This document shows, piece by piece, positions 61,350-64,000 of a stretch of 64,000 nucleotides of DNA (the stretch's first letter is position 1; the number at the start of each line of letters is the position of its first letter). The translations under genes and the position numbers were made by a program. Origin of the DNA: Arthrobacter oryzae (GTDB lineage: Bacteria; Actinomycetota; Actinomycetes; Actinomycetales; Micrococcaceae); assembly GCF_030812315.1 (NCBI RefSeq), contig NZ_JAUSSM010000004.1, positions 62,001 to 126,000 of the forward strand, written 5' to 3'. The notes beneath the pieces are model-generated. The model did no database searches and was not told the origin of the DNA. It saw only the letters and a program-made list of their open reading frames with translations.

Positions 61350-63235
61350 ATAATGCGAATTTTGGATTTTACTTTGAGAGGTCCGGAAGAAGCGCATCGC
61401 AGGGCGCAGTCTCCCCGGCCGAGCAGTTCTTCGAAGGTTCCCTCGCGGAGTCCTCGCTCGTGCGGGAGACAGCGCAGAACTCTATTGATGCCCGCGTCGG
61501 ACTAGGTCCCGTCACTATGGTGTTCGAGCTGGCGGAGATGGCGACTGAGCTCATTCCGGGGATAACCCGACTGCGTACGCACTTGGAGCAGGTTGAGCGT
61601 CAGACGAGGGGGACCCAGGGACACGAGGCCATGGCCACGGCGCTCCGGACCTCACAGCAGGAGATGATTTCCGTATTAAGGATCAGCGACTACGGAACCA
61701 AGGGGTTGACGGGCTCCGAATCAATGCACGATCCGACTTCACCCCTGAGCGCCCTGACGAGGGGGGCGGGAATCTCCGCGGACGACGGCACCCGTGGCGG
61801 GTCCTTCGGTATCGGATCCGCCGTCGGCCCCATGGCCTCGAATATGAGCACCGTCCTATACACCTCGTTGCCCATCGAGGAAGAAGAGACGGTCCTCGCC
61901 GGCTACAGCTGCCTTGCCAGCCACCGCGACGCGGACGATGTATGGCGTGGCGGAGATGGCTTTTACACCGACCTGACCGATGAGACGGATTTCCGCTACC
62001 TGCGCAACCCGCAAGCCCTTGGACCTTTCCCCATGCGCACCGAGCCGGGCACGGACGTTTTCATCCTCGGATACCGGAAATCGGGAGCGGACCCGGATCT
62101 GCAGCACATCAAGGTCGCGTTCATGCGTAACTTTCTGATGGCGATTGACCGTGGAGGACTGATCGTCAAGGGGCTCACGCCCACGCATACCTGGGAGCTG
62201 GATCAGGTCAGCTTGGAAAAGTACGTTGTCGAGGACGCGGAGGCTCAGGCCTTCTACCGCGCCATTAAGGACCCCGAACCGATCCGGCATACCAGCAAGC
62301 GGCTCGGCAAGTTGGCTCTCTACATCAACATCGACGACGACAGCCTTGAAAAGACCCTGCACACCATAACCATGCGGAAACCGTTGATGAGAATCGACAT
62401 CTTTCGCCACACCTCCATTCCGGTCAAGTATGCGGCCGTCTTGGAGTGCTCGGATGACCACGGAAACAAGCTACTGCGCACCTTGGAGCCCCCGCAGCAT
62501 CACAAGTGGGATCCTGGCCGAGCTGCCTATGGTGAGTCGTTGCTGCGTGAACTCAAGAACTTCGTCCGAGACGGTCTCAAGAGCAGAGTCAAACAGCAAA
62601 TCGGCGACCAGGTCGTCATCAAGGGACTGGCCCGGTACTTGCCCACCGAGTTGTTCGAGGAAAAGTCCGGGACTCTGCGCAGCGCCGGAACACCGCAGGA
62701 CGGTCCCGGCACTGACCAAGAGTCAAGCACCGTGCAGGGCTCGGACGGCGAACTGACACAGGTCGCAACGCGAGAGCGTCAGACAGTCCGTGTCGGTGTA
62801 CGGACTTCGGCCGGCGCCGAAGGCACCTCCCCCACGGATAAGGGCAAGGATCAAGGCGGTGAAGGCACCCGGAATAAGAAAGGGGGCACTCTGTCCGCGG
62901 ACGGCGAGCAGGGAAAAGGCGCCGGACGGATCACGGCGGGAGAGGTGCGCTTCCGCAGCTGGTCAGATGCCACGACCGGCGACTTGTGCCTGGCGATAAC
63001 GCCTCTGGAGGACGTCGCCGGCGACCTCGAACTTGTGCCCCTTGGGCCTGGAGGCAGCATGGAGGACGACTACATGCTGCCCATTTCCGAAGGCGTGCTG
63101 ACCATTGGAGGCGCCAGCGAGCCCTTGAAGCATCAGGGCAACGTCCTATCGCAGCTGCAGCTGAAGGCCGGCATTACTTCTCACGTCCGGCTCAAGCTCT
63201 CATCAAATCACCGCTACCGTCTGGGGGTTAAGTGA
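61346..63235 (+). CDS. GHKL-type ATPase of an unknown defence operon
   Basis: A 629-residue protein. The ATP-binding GHKL fold is shown by RETAQNSIDA (N box, about residue 40), DYGTKGL (about 114) and GGSFGIGSAVG (about 150). A further alpha/beta part lies at about 230-420. A charged Gly/Lys/Glu-rich linker (about 455-530) separates a C-terminal beta-rich domain. Such MutL/Hsp90-fold ATPases occur in several antiviral systems. It overlaps both neighbours (ATGA and GTGA), so the three genes form one operon. Confidence 0.75.
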   Translation: MNNANFGFYFERSGRSASQGAVSPAEQFFEGSLAESSLVRETAQNSIDARVGLGPVTMVFELAEMATELIPGITRLRTHLEQVERQTRGTQGHEAMATALRTSQQEMISVLRISDYGTKGLTGSESMHDPTSPLSALTRGAGISADDGTRGGSFGIGSAVGPMASNMSTVLYTSLPIEEEETVLAGYSCLASHRDADDVWRGGDGFYTDLTDETDFRYLRNPQALGPFPMRTEPGTDVFILGYRKSGADPDLQHIKVAFMRNFLMAIDRGGLIVKGLTPTHTWELDQVSLEKYVVEDAEAQAFYRAIKDPEPIRHTSKRLGKLALYINIDDDSLEKTLHTITMRKPLMRIDIFRHTSIPVKYAAVLECSDDHGNKLLRTLEPPQHHKWDPGRAAYGESLLRELKNFVRDGLKSRVKQQIGDQVVIKGLARYLPTELFEEKSGTLRSAGTPQDGPGTDQESSTVQGSDGELTQVATRERQTVRVGVRTSAGAEGTSPTDKGKDQGGEGTRNKKGGTLSADGEQGKGAGRITAGEVRFRSWSDATTGDLCLAITPLEDVAGDLELVPLGPGGSMEDDYMLPISEGVLTIGGASEPLKHQGNVLSQLQLKAGITSHVRLKLSSNHRYRLGVK

Positions 63236-64000
63236 ATACATTTACGAAGAGGGGCTCCTACCCGCATCCGGTGCTCGACGCATCGGACGACGTGGGTTCC
63301 TCCATTGAAGTTGTCAACGTCACTATCGCGCCGAGCGTGGATGATGTGGAGATCAAGTTTCAAGTGCGGATGAGCGATCCGGACATCCAGTCGCTCATGG
63401 ATGACGGCACCGCCCGGTATAGTTTCCGCTGGACCTGCAGCTCCACCATCGCCAGCGGTGAGCTCAGCGCCTCGGTCCACCAGCAGCATGTCGACGGCAG
63501 CACATACATCGGATGGATCGATCAGCAGGACATCCGCGGCACAGTTAAGGTTGAAATCAGGATCATTGCGACCAGCCAAGTCGATCCATACAGCCTCCAA
63601 AACCAACACGGTGACTATGCGGGCGCATCCTTCAGCATCCTCCCGGGAGATGTACTCGCCGACGGTGGCTTTTTCGAATTCGAGCCGGAGAAGCGCTACG
63701 ATCCGCTCTCGCCACCAGTAGGGTCATGCTTCCGATTTATCGCGGACCCGAAGCTCAAGAAGGGCCTGAAGGTTAAATTCTTTGACGACGAACATGTGCT
63801 CGTGGCCTTCCCCGAAAAGACGCTTCCCGGGTTTGGCCTGCTACAGGGGCGGCCGGACCTGCAGATCAGTCTCGTAGTCCTGCCTGCGCTCATGCAGACG
63901 ATTTCCTTCATCAAGGAGAACTTGGCGGCTGAGAGCGAGGGGGAAGACCTTTCCGGCAAGAAATGGTACACGGCGGTGAACCGGCTTGTGCAAGAGTCAG
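63232..64000 (+). CDS. partial beta-rich protein, cut by window end
   Basis: The GTG at 63232 overlaps the GHKL stop. At least 256 codons are present with no stop. Strands such as SSIEVVNVTIAPSV and RGTVKVEIRIIATSQV suggest a beta-sandwich N-terminus, and the segment LVVLPALMQTISFIKENL leads to a helical part. I do not recognise a family. It is the third member of the GHKL operon. Confidence 0.65.
   Translation, partial: MNTFTKRGSYPHPVLDASDDVGSSIEVVNVTIAPSVDDVEIKFQVRMSDPDIQSLMDDGTARYSFRWTCSSTIASGELSASVHQQHVDGSTYIGWIDQQDIRGTVKVEIRIIATSQVDPYSLQNQHGDYAGASFSILPGDVLADGGFFEFEPEKRYDPLSPPVGSCFRFIADPKLKKGLKVKFFDDEHVLVAFPEKTLPGFGLLQGRPDLQISLVVLPALMQTISFIKENLAAESEGEDLSGKKWYTAVNRLVQES

Noticed and set aside
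24422..64000. A complete mobile element carrying the island
   Set aside because: The content looks mobile, but no integrase, transposase or attachment-site repeat was found in the window. The ends may lie outside it.

Overview
The window is high-GC DNA with long overlapping ORFs, GTG starts, TetR and DeoR regulators and actinobacterial gene content. It reads as a chromosome segment of a Micrococcaceae actinobacterium, close to Arthrobacter or Pseudarthrobacter. This placement is by recognition of gene families only; no search was run. I see no rRNA, tRNA, CRISPR array, integrase or intact transposase.

Region 1 (1-5.2 kb) is decaying chromosomal ground. It holds a small membrane protein, a frameshifted alpha/beta hydrolase, a TetR regulator with palindromic operators, an intact hemerythrin-like HHE protein, a frameshifted GAF-type regulator and a small intergenic repeat array. 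Region 2 (5.2-17.7 kb) is a catabolic island. A long minus-strand operon encodes a peptide/opine-type ABC importer (binding protein, two permeases, two ATPases), an aldo/keto reductase, an HpaI-type aldolase, a BNR-repeat sialidase-like protein and an SDR. Divergent from it lies a fused four-carbon acid sugar kinase/PdxA2 dehydrogenase followed by a DeoR repressor. The shared intergenic region carries two sets of direct repeats that look like operators. I infer import and breakdown of a sugar-acid conjugate, with threonate- or erythronate-type acids phosphorylated and oxidised to a triose phosphate. Region 3 (17.7-24.4 kb) has an NmrA-like/NTF2-like gene pair with a divergent TetR gene and palindromic operator, a YciI-like protein, an amidohydrolase next to an MFS transporter, and a methyltransferase. 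Region 4 (24.4-30.8 kb) is accessory: small hypothetical proteins, a DUF4230 protein, and remnants of genes that have relatives elsewhere in the window.

Region 5 (30-64 kb) is a large antiviral-type defence island, the most interesting part. The left arm (minus strand) holds a coiled-coil protein and a 2142-residue multidomain helicase (HEPN, Ig-like, transglutaminase-like, DUF4011, SF1 helicase, nuclease-like, DUF3320). Head to head with it, on the plus strand, is an SNF2/DUF3883 helicase, DUF1156 DNA methylase and DUF499 ATPase operon that ends in a strong hairpin. The DUF499 ATPase and the giant helicase begin with the same Swt1-type HEPN domain. Then come a helicase-associated-domain protein, a tightly overlapping DUF6361, PLD nuclease and SF2 helicase trio, and two poorly understood genes. 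A 5'-truncated DUF3427 helicase follows. A last operon, cut by the window end, has its own promoter/operator, a 75-residue protein, a GHKL-type ATPase and a beta-rich partner. Three or four separate systems thus appear stacked, and the last may have broken the DUF3427 helicase.
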